The notes under the pieces were generated by a model. It did not search any database, was not told where the DNA came from, and worked only from the letters and a program-made list of their open reading frames with translations. 64,000 bases of DNA from Roseomonas sp. Lineage in GTDB: Bacteria > Pseudomonadota > Alphaproteobacteria > Acetobacterales > Acetobacteraceae. The stretch covers positions 124,001 to 188,000 of the forward strand of contig JAPSLO010000009.1 in the NCBI GenBank assembly GCA_031180725.1, written 5' to 3'. The position numbers and the translations under genes are program-made. Shown here in pieces: positions 17,358 through 25,854 of this stretch (within the stretch, counting starts at the first letter, position 1; every line of letters starts with the position of its first letter).

Positions 17358-18466
17358 GCATGCACCCCCGACATTTGCACACCCTTCAGGGCCGCGACGA
17401 TGCCGAGCAGCTCCTCCGCCCGATGCGCGCAGCTGTGTCGCGCCTGAATGGTGGCAAGGCCCCGTGCCGCCATCGCGGCCCGCAGCGCTGGATCGTCGCG
17501 CAGCGCGGCCAGGTGCCGCGCCATCTCGGCCCCGTCGCGGGCCACCAGGTAGTCCTCACCCGGCCGGAACAGCCCTTCCTCATCGCGCCAGGGCGCTGTC
17601 ACCAGCGGAATCCCGCAGGCCAGTGCCTCGAAGACGCGGATGGTCGGGATGCCCGGAAGCAGCTCCACGTAGAAGCGGCGCGGTACATGCACTGTTGCCA
17701 GGTACCGGGCGAAGACGTCCGGCGCCCGGATATTGGGCAGCCAGCCATGGTAGCGCGCGCCATGGCGGGCCAGCGTGGCCACGGCATCATCCGGGTAGCG
17801 CACGCCATGGATATCGAGCGGCAGCCCGGCCTGGCCCGCCGGGCGCAGCAGGAATTCCTCCAATTCCGCGCTGCGCTCGCCATCGCCCCAATTGCCGATC
17901 CAGACCAGCCCACTGCGCGCGGCTTCCCGCGCGGGTGGGCGGAACAGGGTGGTGTCGGCGGCTTCGTGCCAGGTGAAGACGCGGCGGCCCCAGCCCCAGC
18001 GGCGATAGACCTGTGCCAAGGCCTCGCCGAAAGCCAGGATCCCGTCGAAGCCGTCCAGCTCATAGGCCTGCATCGCGGCGGGGTCGCTGACGGCGCGGTG
18101 ATGCGTGTCATGGAACAGCAGGGTAAAACGCCCGCCCAGGCGCCGCGCGCGGGACAGGGTGGCAATCACCCAGGGCTCGTTCCATTCATGCGCGATAACC
18201 ACATCGGCGCCGTCCAGTGCTGCCTCGACCTCCGCCTCCTCGCGGTAGCGGCCGGAGCGGAGTTCGGGATAGGCGCTCCGCCAGAGATCAAGCGCGGCCG
18301 GCCCATGGTCGCGCGCAAGGTTCTGTGCGCTCCAGGCCGCCGCGGGCTCCCAGGCATGGACATCGTGGCCGCGTGCGCACAGGGCGCGGAGCACGCCGCG
18401 CAGGAAATGCGCGTTCCCGTGGTTCCAGCAGGAGGCCATGGAATGCGTGAAATAGACGAATCTCAC
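17354..18466 (-). CDS. CgeB-like glycosyltransferase (GT-B fold)
   Basis: 370 residues beginning MRFVYFTHSMASCWNHGNA. The N-terminal lobe carries RGVLRALCARGHDVHAWEP as in the other two paralogues, and the C-terminal lobe has GIPTIRVFEALACGIPLVT then APWRDEEGLF. A midsection WIGNWGDGERSAELEEFLL matches the 'LG.......R...L..L' interlobe segment of the family. It overlaps the GT4 gene upstream and the next transferase downstream by 4 bases each, so the three transferases are translationally coupled. Function: transfer of a sugar from a nucleotide donor; specificity unknown. Confidence 0.82.
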   Translation of the reverse strand: MRFVYFTHSMASCWNHGNAHFLRGVLRALCARGHDVHAWEPAAAWSAQNLARDHGPAALDLWRSAYPELRSGRYREEAEVEAALDGADVVIAHEWNEPWVIATLSRARRLGGRFTLLFHDTHHRAVSDPAAMQAYELDGFDGILAFGEALAQVYRRWGWGRRVFTWHEAADTTLFRPPAREAARSGLVWIGNWGDGERSAELEEFLLRPAGQAGLPLDIHGVRYPDDAVATLARHGARYHGWLPNIRAPDVFARYLATVHVPRRFYVELLPGIPTIRVFEALACGIPLVTAPWRDEEGLFRPGEDYLVARDGAEMARHLAALRDDPALRAAMAARGLATIQARHSCAHRAEELLGIVAALKGVQMSGVHA

Positions 18467-19590
18467 GCCACCGCTCCCGCCGCAGCCGCGGCGGAGGCCC
18501 CAAGGACCTCGCCATAGATGCGCAGCATGTCCCTGGCCATGGTCTCCCTTCCGTAACGGCGAGCGCGTTCCCTGCTCGCAGCGCAGAAGGTGGCCCGATG
18601 TTCCCGAACCTGGATCAAACCGGCGATGGCTGTGGCAAAGCCGTCATCATCCCCCGGCGCCACAAAGACTGCGGCACCATCCCAAAGCTCACGGAAAGTC
18701 GGGATGTCCGAGAGCACCAGGGCGCAACCAGCCTGGGCCGCTTCCAGCACGGCCAGGCCAAAGGGCTCGTAACGTGCGGCGCTGACGAAGACAGGGCCCT
18801 GGGCCAGCACGGTTGCGACGGTACTGGCATCAAGCTGCCCGAGCAGCCGCAAGTGCTGCGGCGTGACGCGGGTGCCGTTCGGGCCGGCAACGGGCCCGGC
18901 CGCGAGGAAAGGCAGCCGCAAGCGGGCCGCCGCGCGATCCAGCGTGGCGACATCCTTGCCCTCGTCCCACAGCCGCCCGGCGGCGAAGGCGAAGTCGGCC
19001 TGGGCCGCGGCGGGTGTGAACGGTGCGGCGCGGCCGTTGTGGACGACGCGGGGCAGGCGCGGCAGGTGGTGGGCCTCCGCCGTCGCCGCAGCGAAGGCGG
19101 CGCTCGGCGCGACGAGCACATCGGCCGCAGCGTACCCTGCGGAAAGGAGTTCGCTGCGCCAGGCGAAATCCGCCGGCATCGGCTCCTGCCGCATGGTTCG
19201 CCACCAGGTGGCCAGGCAGGAGTGGCAGAGTCCGATGACCGGCACCGGAAACCGCACCCCGGCCGCCAGTGCCGGGCTGTTGAGATGGATCAGGTCCACC
19301 TTTTCCCGTGCCGCCAGGGTGGCAAGTGCCCCTCCCGCCGCCGAGACGGCTTCCGGGGTCTCGGCCAGCCAATCCAGCGGCAGATCCGTCTGGCGCAGTT
19401 CCAGCCCCGGCACGGCGGCGGCGGCGGCGCGCTGGGCGGCATCGGCCGGCGGCCCCAGCAGGACGAGCAGGGTGCCGACACCCTCCACCGCCAAGCCGGC
19501 TGCCAGGTCGAGCGCATAGGTCCAGACACCGCCCACCGCATCCGCCGTCATCAGGATGCGGCGGGGAAGGGGGCGCGGGCCTAACGGCAA
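18463..19590 (-). CDS. Glycosyltransferase family 4-like protein
   Basis: 375 residues if started at TTG 19590; ATG at 19551 is the alternative but would cut into the first beta strand (RRILMTADAVGGVWTYA), so I prefer the TTG, which overlaps the radical SAM stop by 10 bases. GT-B retaining-type features: glycine-rich donor-side loop VGGVWTYALDLA, a middle LIHLNSPALAAG/IGLCHSC strand, the beta strand FAAGRLWDEGKD and the EX7E-like segment EPFGLAVLE near residue 310. Clearly a different family from the three CgeB-like neighbours. Likely commits the first glycosylation or adds a hexose; no specificity can be assigned. Confidence 0.85.
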   Translation of the reverse strand: MPLGPRPLPRRILMTADAVGGVWTYALDLAAGLAVEGVGTLLVLLGPPADAAQRAAAAAVPGLELRQTDLPLDWLAETPEAVSAAGGALATLAAREKVDLIHLNSPALAAGVRFPVPVIGLCHSCLATWWRTMRQEPMPADFAWRSELLSAGYAAADVLVAPSAAFAAATAEAHHLPRLPRVVHNGRAAPFTPAAAQADFAFAAGRLWDEGKDVATLDRAAARLRLPFLAAGPVAGPNGTRVTPQHLRLLGQLDASTVATVLAQGPVFVSAARYEPFGLAVLEAAQAGCALVLSDIPTFRELWDGAAVFVAPGDDDGFATAIAGLIQVREHRATFCAASRERARRYGRETMARDMLRIYGEVLGASAAAAAGAVA

Positions 19591-20873
19591 CAGGCCGCCT
19601 CCAGCTCGGCTAGCGGGACCGGGTGCTCCTCCTGGATGTCGCTCATCCGGTCGAACTGGGCGAGGTAATGAGCGTGGGCACGTTCCCAGGCCTCGTCATC
19701 CGGGGTGCCGAACAGGCGATGATAGTCGGGCGAGCTGGGATAGGGATAGAGCGGCACCGGGTCGTTCGCCCAGACGCCGGCGCGCTGCAACTGCTCGCGC
19801 CAGGCGGCGATCATCCCGGCATCGTCCCCAGGCATCTTGATCAAGTTGGCCTGCACGAAGGGCACGCGGCGCTTGGCATAGATCAGGCGCTCGGTCAGAT
19901 CCTCGGTCGAGGCGCGGCAATCCTTGTCGAGAGCGGCGCGGCCGGCCTCGGTCAGGCTCTCGACGCCAGCCTCGATGGACACGCAGCCAGCTTCGCCGAG
20001 CAGGTCGAGCATCTCCGGTTTCCAGAGGTCGATGCGCGTCTGCACGCCGAATTTCAGCCCGCGACCGACCAGCGCCTGCAGCAGGGCGCGCTGCGGCAGG
20101 AAGATCTCATCGATGAAGTAGAGATAGCCCACGCCCTGCGCCCGCAGGCCGTCGATCTCCTCGAGCAGCAGGGGAAGCTCGCGGCGGCGGTATTTGTCCC
20201 GGAAATCGATCTTGGCGCAGAAGGTGCAATTGTAGGGGCAGCCGCGCGAGGCTTCCACCTCGGCGCCCGGCACATCCGGCTTCGCGTCGAAACGGTGATG
20301 GTGATGGCGGTGCCGCGCCACCCACTCCGTGGGCCAGTGCAGCGCCGGCAGGTCCGTGAAACGGCTGGCATGCGGAGCACCGTTGATGCGGATGTCGCCA
20401 TCTGCGTCACGGAAGGCGATGGAAGGGACGGACTCCAGCGGGCCGCCGGCGGCCAGAAGGACGACGATCTCCTCGCATTCGCCGCGGACCACCACATCCA
20501 CGCCCAGCTTGCGCAGCGCCGTGCCGGGAGTCGCTGAGCCATGCGGACCCACCGCCACAGTCCGGCCGCCGCGCGGCCCGAGCGCCGCCAGGAATTCCCG
20601 CGGCAGGCGCAGCTCCGGCTGCGCGCAGCGCCAGAACAGGTAACTGGGCGCGGTGGTCACCACGGTCATCTCTGGCGCGAAGGCCGCGACCTGCGCCACC
20701 AGCTCTGCCATGGGCAGGCCGCAGAGATGCGCGTCCAGCATCAGGACCTCATGCCCGGCAGCTTCCAGCAGCACTTTGCTGTAGCCGAGTTCGAGAGGCA
20801 GATGCGGCTCCCGGCAGCCGAAATAGATGCTGCCGGTAAAGTCCCAGGGCGGGTTGACGAGAGCGACCTTCAC
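19581..20873 (-). CDS. B12-binding-domain radical SAM enzyme
   Basis: 430 residues from GTG 20873, which overlaps the stop of the preceding epimerase (GTGA). N-terminal cobalamin-binding-like Rossmann domain (about 1-150; VKVALVNPPWDFTG), then the radical SAM barrel with C212-PYN-C216-TF-C219 for the 4Fe-4S cluster. A histidine-rich stretch (VARHRHHHHRF) precedes the cluster motif. YLYFIDEIFLP and SIEAGVESLTEAG are barrel strands seen in B12-radical SAM methyltransferases and relatives. Such enzymes methylate unreactive carbons or rearrange/couple small molecules. From memory, a radical SAM family recurring with this methyltransferase, glycosidase and transferase set has been catalogued, without an assigned reaction. 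Confidence 0.88.
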   Translation of the reverse strand: MKVALVNPPWDFTGSIYFGCREPHLPLELGYSKVLLEAAGHEVLMLDAHLCGLPMAELVAQVAAFAPEMTVVTTAPSYLFWRCAQPELRLPREFLAALGPRGGRTVAVGPHGSATPGTALRKLGVDVVVRGECEEIVVLLAAGGPLESVPSIAFRDADGDIRINGAPHASRFTDLPALHWPTEWVARHRHHHHRFDAKPDVPGAEVEASRGCPYNCTFCAKIDFRDKYRRRELPLLLEEIDGLRAQGVGYLYFIDEIFLPQRALLQALVGRGLKFGVQTRIDLWKPEMLDLLGEAGCVSIEAGVESLTEAGRAALDKDCRASTEDLTERLIYAKRRVPFVQANLIKMPGDDAGMIAAWREQLQRAGVWANDPVPLYPYPSSPDYHRLFGTPDDEAWERAHAHYLAQFDRMSDIQEEHPVPLAELEAACCR

Positions 20874-21988
20874 CGGAGCGCCTCCATCACCGCAGGTCGG
20901 TTGCGCTGCGGGAGTGCGGGTGTGGTGAGACCGCCTTCCTGCCGCAGCCAGTTGGCCAGCAGAGCGATGCCGCCTCGCCAGGGCGTCGCGGGGCGCAGCC
21001 CGAGGGCGCGCATGACGCGGCTGGTGTCGGACACGTAATAGCGCTGGTCGCCGGCGCGCCAATCGCCGTAGGTCACGCGCACCGGGCGACCGGTCAGCTC
21101 CTCGATCGCCTGCAGAAGCTGGCGCAGGCTGATGGCATTGGCCGGACCGCCGCCGAGATTGAAGGCCTGGCCGGAGACCGCGCCGATCTGCCCCCACGCG
21201 GCGAGATAGGCCTCGACCGCATCCTCCACATACAGGACGTCACGCACCTGGCAGCCATCGCCATAGATGCTGATCTCCTCGTCCCGCAGGGCGGATTTCA
21301 GGAAGTGCGCCACCCAGCCCTGATCTTCCGTGCCCATCTGGTGCGGGCCGTAGATGCAACTCATGCGGAAGACTGCGGTGGGGATGCCATAGCTGCGGGC
21401 CCAGTCCAGCACATACTGATCGGCCGCACCCTTGGAGCAGCCATAGGGCGTGTGGAAGTCGAGCGGCCGATCCTCACCGATGCCGCGGGCGCGGAGCGTC
21501 AAGTCGCGCGGCACATAGGCATCCTCGACCAACGCCAGGGGGATGTCGGAGAGGCTACCGTACACCTTGTTGGTACTGGCGAAGATCACGGGCGTTGCCT
21601 GGCCGTGCCGCCGCACCGCGTCCAGCAGCAGGAAGGTGCCGTGCAGGTTGATGCCGAAATCGTCTTCCGGCGCAGTCATGCTGGTGGTGACCGCCACCTG
21701 GCCGGCCAGATGGTAGACCACTGCGGCGTCGCGCACTGCATCGGCCACCGCCGCCGCGTCGCGGATATCGGCGATGCGGGCGGAGATGCGCTGGGGATGC
21801 CGCGCCTGGAGCCAAGCAAGATTCCGCTCCACGCCCGGCCGCAGTAGCGCATCAAAGACCAGTACGTCATGGCCTTCGCTGGCCAGCCGGTCGCAGAGAT
21901 TGGCGCCGATGAAACCGGCCCCGCCGGTCACCACCACCGGCTTGCGGCCGCCCGGCAAGGGGGCGGCGGGTTCGCGTGCGGCCGTCAC
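20870..21988 (-). CDS. NAD-dependent sugar-nucleotide epimerase/dehydratase (CDP-paratose 2-epimerase-like)
   Basis: 372 residues from GTG 21988 (GTGA overlap with the upstream epimerase stop). NAD motif GGAGFIGANL near residue 20; ASTNKVYG; active-site TPYGCSKGAAD with Tyr and Lys; RMSCIYGPHQMGTEDQGW; RDVLYVEDAV. The TNKVYG and GTEDQGWVAHF segments are those of the CDP-tyvelose/paratose 2-epimerase branch of extended SDRs, which invert C2 rather than C4. The exact nucleotide sugar cannot be stated. It is the second gene of the minus-strand operon, immediately followed by the radical SAM gene. Confidence 0.85.
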   Translation of the reverse strand: MTAAREPAAPLPGGRKPVVVTGGAGFIGANLCDRLASEGHDVLVFDALLRPGVERNLAWLQARHPQRISARIADIRDAAAVADAVRDAAVVYHLAGQVAVTTSMTAPEDDFGINLHGTFLLLDAVRRHGQATPVIFASTNKVYGSLSDIPLALVEDAYVPRDLTLRARGIGEDRPLDFHTPYGCSKGAADQYVLDWARSYGIPTAVFRMSCIYGPHQMGTEDQGWVAHFLKSALRDEEISIYGDGCQVRDVLYVEDAVEAYLAAWGQIGAVSGQAFNLGGGPANAISLRQLLQAIEELTGRPVRVTYGDWRAGDQRYYVSDTSRVMRALGLRPATPWRGGIALLANWLRQEGGLTTPALPQRNRPAVMEALR

Positions 21989-23100
21989 GCCACCAGCCCC
22001 CTGGCTTCGAGCTCCCGCCGCGCCTGCTGCACGCGGTCCTCGGCCTGCTGCCGTGCCACCCACTCGGCAAGCTCCGCCAAGCCCTCCGAGAAGTCCCGCC
22101 GCGCGGCATAGCCCAGCACCTGCTGCACCTGGGTAAGATCCGGGATGCAGTGGCGCACATCGCCAGCGCGGCCCTTGCCAGTGATCTCCGGCGCAATACC
22201 GCGGCGTCCCATCGCCTCGGCCAGCAGCGCGGCGACCTCGCTCACGGTGCGGTCCACACCGCTGGCGATGTTGAACACGCCGCCGGCGGCGCGGGGATGC
22301 TCCAGTGCCAGCACGAAGGCTTCTGCGACATCGGCGACATGCACGAAGTCGCGCCGCTGACGCCCATCCTCAAAGATCATCGGCGGCTGATCGTTGTGCA
22401 GACGGGATGCAAAGATCGCGAGCACGCCCGTATAGGGATTCGAGAGCGCCTGGCCAGGACCATACACATTCCACAGGCGCAGCGCGACGCCTTCCATGTT
22501 GTAGGCGGGCGCCAGCGTCAGCGTCAGGCGCTCCTGAACATACTTGGTGATGGCGTAGACAGAGGCCAGCGCCGGCTGCTTCCACTCCGGCGTCGGCAGG
22601 GGCACCAGGGGCTGGCCGGAAGCATCGACCGGATCCCAGGGCGCGTTCGGGCCGACGCGCGGTAGCCGGACCACATCCTGCAGCATCCGTCCCTGCGCAT
22701 CCCGGTACAGGCCCTCGCCATAGATGCTCATCGAGGAGGCCACGACGACGCGGCGCACCGGCTGTTCGATCAACTGCTGGAACAGCACCGCCGTACCATG
22801 GTCGTTGACCGAGACGTAGCGATCCACAGCGTACATGCTCTGGCCGACGCCGACCTCGGCCGCCAGGTGCACCACCTTGTCCACGCCGCGCAGCGCGCTC
22901 TGCACCGCGGCCGGATCGCGCACATCGCCTAGCCGGAACTCGGCATCCGGGTCGAGATCCGCAGGCCGCGTCGCGCCGCCATGCACCTGCTCGATCAGGC
23001 TGTCCAGGATGCGCACGCGATGGCCGCGCGAGAGCAGCGCCCGTGCGAGGTGCCGCCCGATGAAGCCGGCGCCTCCGGTGATCAGGACTCTGTCGCCCAC
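21985..23100 (-). CDS. NAD-dependent sugar-nucleotide epimerase (dTDP-L-rhamnose 4-epimerase-like)
   Basis: 371 residues, ATG at 23100. GGAGFIGRHLARALLSRGH is the NAD fold; AAEVGVGQSMYAVDRYV, ASSMSIYGEGLY and Y-A-I-T-K (active-site Tyr/Lys) follow; RLWNVYGPGQALSNPY and RRDFVHVADVA are the substrate-binding segments. The VGVGQSMY and SSMSIYGEG signatures occur in epimerases annotated as dTDP-L-rhamnose 4-epimerase, but substrate naming in this family is unreliable. It is the first gene of the eight-gene operon and faces the inositol-phosphate-synthase gene across a 265-base divergent promoter gap. Confidence 0.85.
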   Translation of the reverse strand: MGDRVLITGGAGFIGRHLARALLSRGHRVRILDSLIEQVHGGATRPADLDPDAEFRLGDVRDPAAVQSALRGVDKVVHLAAEVGVGQSMYAVDRYVSVNDHGTAVLFQQLIEQPVRRVVVASSMSIYGEGLYRDAQGRMLQDVVRLPRVGPNAPWDPVDASGQPLVPLPTPEWKQPALASVYAITKYVQERLTLTLAPAYNMEGVALRLWNVYGPGQALSNPYTGVLAIFASRLHNDQPPMIFEDGRQRRDFVHVADVAEAFVLALEHPRAAGGVFNIASGVDRTVSEVAALLAEAMGRRGIAPEITGKGRAGDVRHCIPDLTQVQQVLGYAARRDFSEGLAELAEWVARQQAEDRVQQARRELEARGLVA

Positions 23101-23200
23101 TCTTCAGTGCCTCCGATTGCCCCCGGTCGGGCTGCGCGGTGCAGCCAAGGGCCGCGGGCCTGGGCACAATGCCGTCCGGGTATCCCGCCGCGCGTGACTG

Positions 23201-23222
23201 GTTGCTCGACCGTTCGCGCAAC
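23201..23222. promoter_or_regulatory. 22-bp near-perfect palindrome between the two divergent saccharide operons
   Basis: In the 265-base gap 23101-23365, positions 23201-23222 form an inverted repeat with 9 of 11 base pairs symmetric: GTTGC, mismatch, CGA ... TCG, mismatch, GCAAC. It is placed about 100 bases from the minus-strand start and 145 from the plus-strand start, so one bound dimer could control both operons. No regulator gene lies within the cluster. Confidence 0.4.
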
Positions 23223-23365
23223 GCTTCGAGCCGGGCGGAGGTCGTTCGACCCTCACGTCACAAGATAGTGTCCGAAGAACGATTCCCTTCGCCAAACGGA
23301 ACGCAATGCTGCCCGAAGCGATCTCTGCCCGGTGGAATGGCGCGGGGGCATCAGCGCCGCAGGAG

Positions 23366-24460
23366 ATGACGGAGGAAGGCTTGGGATCCAGGGCCGTGCG
23401 GGTCGCGCTCATCGGGATCGGGAACTGCGCTTCCTCCTTCGTGCAGGGCCTGTCCTATTACCGGGACGCGGCGGCGGGGGACACAGTTCCCGGCCTCATG
23501 CATACAGAGATCGGCGGCTACCGAATCTCCAACATCCACCTTTCCGCGGCCTTCGACATCCATGCCGGCAAGGTCGGGCGGGACCTGTCCGAGGCGATTT
23601 TTGCCGAACCGAACAACACGCATCGCTTCGCTGCGGTGCCGCCGCTTGGGGTTCAGGTCCAGCGCGGCCCCACCTTCGACGGCCTGGGCAACTATCTGCG
23701 CGGCAAGGTGCCGGAATCGGACGCTCCGGTCTGCGATGTGGTGGAGGTCCTGAAGCGTTCGCGGACCGATATCCTCGTCTCCTACCTGCCGGTCGGCTCC
23801 CAGGAGGCGACCGAGTGGTATGCGGAGCAGGCGTTGCGAGCGGGCTGCGCCTTCGTCAACTGCGTGCCGGTCTTCATAGCGTCCAATCCGGTCTGGCAGG
23901 AACGCTTCGCGGCGCGCGGCCTGCCGCTGGTCGGCGACGACATCAAGAGCCAAGTGGGCGCTACCATTGTGCACCGCGTGCTGGCCAATCTGTTCCGCGA
24001 GCGTGGCGTGCGCCTGGACCGAACCTATCAGCTCAATTTCGGCGGCAACACCGACTTCCTCAACATGCTGGAGCGCGAGAGGCTGGAGAGCAAGAAGATC
24101 TCCAAGACCCGCGCAGTGACCAGCCAGCTTGATGCACCGCCGCAGGCCCAGGATGTGCATGTGGGACCCAGCGACTTCGTGCCCTGGCTGGGTGATCGGA
24201 AATGGGCCTATATCCGCATGGAAGGCACCAGCTTCGGCGATGTGCCGCTGAACGTCGAGCTGAAGTTGGAAGTTTGGGATTCGCCCAATTCCGCGGGCGT
24301 GGTCGTGGATGCGGTCCGCTGCGCCAAGCTGGCGCTGGACCGCCGGATGGGGGGTGTGCTCCTCGGGCCATCCGCCTATTTCATGAAGTCACCGCCCCGG
24401 CAGTTCACCGACGCCGAGGCCCGGGAGCACACTCTGCGCTTTATCGCTGGCGAGGTGTGA
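23366..24460 (+). CDS. ino1: Inositol-3-phosphate synthase (actinobacterial/archaeal type)
   Basis: 364 residues from ATG 23366 (GGAGATG context); an upstream in-frame ATG at 23306 would add 20 low-similarity residues. It converts D-glucose 6-phosphate to 1D-myo-inositol 3-phosphate using NAD+ catalytically. Conserved blocks in order: [13 protein letters not shown] (NAD), [86 protein letters not shown] and YFMKSPP, with the catalytic Lys/Asp residues in the SKKISK and KSPP blocks. This is the compact mycobacterial-like form, not the ~530-residue eukaryotic one. First gene of the plus-strand operon, 9 bases before the phosphatase. Confidence 0.92.
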   Translation: MTEEGLGSRAVRVALIGIGNCASSFVQGLSYYRDAAAGDTVPGLMHTEIGGYRISNIHLSAAFDIHAGKVGRDLSEAIFAEPNNTHRFAAVPPLGVQVQRGPTFDGLGNYLRGKVPESDAPVCDVVEVLKRSRTDILVSYLPVGSQEATEWYAEQALRAGCAFVNCVPVFIASNPVWQERFAARGLPLVGDDIKSQVGATIVHRVLANLFRERGVRLDRTYQLNFGGNTDFLNMLERERLESKKISKTRAVTSQLDAPPQAQDVHVGPSDFVPWLGDRKWAYIRMEGTSFGDVPLNVELKLEVWDSPNSAGVVVDAVRCAKLALDRRMGGVLLGPSAYFMKSPPRQFTDAEAREHTLRFIAGEV

Positions 24461-24469
24461 GGGGCTGGC

Positions 24470-25069
24470 GTGGCGACGACCTTGCTTCTGATCCGCCACG
24501 CCGTGCACGGGCTGGTGGACCGTGTTCTTTGCGGCCGCATGCCGGATGTTCACTTGGCGCAGCCGGGGCAGCGGCAGGCGCAGGCCCTGTCGGATCTCCT
24601 AGGCGGCCTGGCGTTGCAGGCGGTCTACAGCAGCCCGCTGCCGCGCGCCTGGGAAACGGCCGCGCCGATCGCCGCACGGCACGGGCTGCAGCCGGTCGTC
24701 GCGGAAGCCCTGACGGAGATCGACTTCGGCGCCTGGACCGGCAAGAGCTTCACCGAGCTTCAGGACGACCCCCATTGGCGGCGCTGGAACGCCGCGCGTT
24801 CCGACGAACGGCCGCCGGGTGGTGAGACGATGCAGGAGGCGGGCCAGCGTGCCTTCGACTTCCTGCACCGCGTGGCAAGCAGCCATCCCGACGGCATCTT
24901 CGCGGCGGTCAGCCATGGCGACGTGATCAAGGCCGTGATCGCCGCCGTGTTGGGGCTTTCCGTCGATGCCCATATGCGTTTCGAGATCAGCCCGGCAGGG
25001 CTGAGCCGCATCCAGATCTGGCCGGACGGGGCCAGGCTGCTCAGCATGAACGAGGTCGTGACCGCATGA
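24470..25069 (+). CDS. Histidine phosphatase family protein
   Basis: 199 residues from GTG 24470. Phosphoglycerate-mutase-like fold: phosphoacceptor R9-H10 in LLLIRHAVHG (Ala replaces the usual Gly after RH), the arginine segment YSSPLPRAWETAAPIA, the acid catalyst region LTEIDFGAWTGKSF and the second active His in AAVSHGDVIKAVIAAVLG. The family removes phosphate from small molecules or acts as cobalamin-type ribazole phosphatase. Located directly behind inositol-phosphate synthase and overlapping the methyltransferase by ATGA, it plausibly hydrolyses inositol 3-phosphate or a later phosphorylated glycoside intermediate; this is inference from context. Confidence 0.87.
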   Translation: MATTLLLIRHAVHGLVDRVLCGRMPDVHLAQPGQRQAQALSDLLGGLALQAVYSSPLPRAWETAAPIAARHGLQPVVAEALTEIDFGAWTGKSFTELQDDPHWRRWNAARSDERPPGGETMQEAGQRAFDFLHRVASSHPDGIFAAVSHGDVIKAVIAAVLGLSVDAHMRFEISPAGLSRIQIWPDGARLLSMNEVVTA

Positions 25070-25854
25070 CGGATTCCGCGGAGAATGCCCGGCGAGGCGG
25101 GTTTGAGCCGGAGGTCATCCGCCGCCGCGCCGAGGCGCTCGGCCCCTGGTTCCACAATCTCGACCTGGGCGGGGTGCGGACGGCGCCGGATCATTTTCTG
25201 GGCGACTACCCGGCCGTGAAGTGGCGGCGCTTCGCACATGCGATTCCGCAGGATCTCAGCGGCAAGAGCGTTCTCGATATCGGCTGCAATGGCGGCTTCT
25301 ACTCGATCGAGATGAAGCGGCGCGGCGCGGCGCGAGTACTCGGCATCGACACCGAGCCGGAATACCTCGCCCAGGCCCGCTTTGCAGCCGAGGTGATGGG
25401 CCAGGAGATCGAGTTCCGTGCGCTTTCCGTCTACGACATCGGCGCGCTGCGGGAGCGCTTTGACATCGTGCTGTTCATGGGGGTGCTCTACCATCTGCGG
25501 CACCCTCTGCTGGCGCTGGACCTGATTCACGAGCATGTCGCCGGCGACATGCTGGTGTTCCAATCCATGCAACGCGGCGCGGAGACGGTGGAGCCGGTGC
25601 GAGAGGACTACGACTTCTGGGAGACGGAGCAGTTCGACCGGCCCGCCTATCCAAAGCTGCATTTCGTCGAGCACAGCTACGCGCATGATCCGACGAACTG
25701 GTGGGTGCCGAACCGTGCCTGCGCCGAGGCCATGCTGCGCAGCGCGGGCTTCGAGATCACCGCCCATCCGGAGGCGGAAGTCTATATCTGTCGCCGCAGC
25801 ACGGCCCCGAAGCCGCCGGGCGCGGTTTATCCGACGCGGGGGGAGCACGCATGA
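25066..25854 (+). CDS. SAM-dependent methyltransferase (class I, CmoB-like topology)
   Basis: 262 residues. An N-terminal extension (about 1-60; PWFHNLDLGGVRTAPDHFLGDYPAVKW) precedes the SAM fold: motif I VLDIGCNGGFYSIEM from residue 69, motif II acidic strand GIDTEPEYL, and FDIVLFMGVLYHLRHPLLAL as motifs IV/V. The extension and the YHLRHP motif resemble CmoB-type enzymes and a set of methyltransferases which, as I recall, recur in this same gene neighbourhood in Rhizobiales and Burkholderiales with no known substrate. It overlaps both the phosphatase and the glycosidase genes by ATGA. O-methylation of the saccharide product is the simplest proposal. Confidence 0.87.
   Translation: MTDSAENARRGGFEPEVIRRRAEALGPWFHNLDLGGVRTAPDHFLGDYPAVKWRRFAHAIPQDLSGKSVLDIGCNGGFYSIEMKRRGAARVLGIDTEPEYLAQARFAAEVMGQEIEFRALSVYDIGALRERFDIVLFMGVLYHLRHPLLALDLIHEHVAGDMLVFQSMQRGAETVEPVREDYDFWETEQFDRPAYPKLHFVEHSYAHDPTNWWVPNRACAEAMLRSAGFEITAHPEAEVYICRRSTAPKPPGAVYPTRGEHA

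Noticed and set aside
20541-21038. Long open frames antisense to the radical SAM/epimerase genes
   Set aside because: High GC gives long stop-free shadow frames throughout the window. These encode Arg/Pro/Gly/His-rich nonsense without family motifs, while the minus-strand genes carry clear ones.
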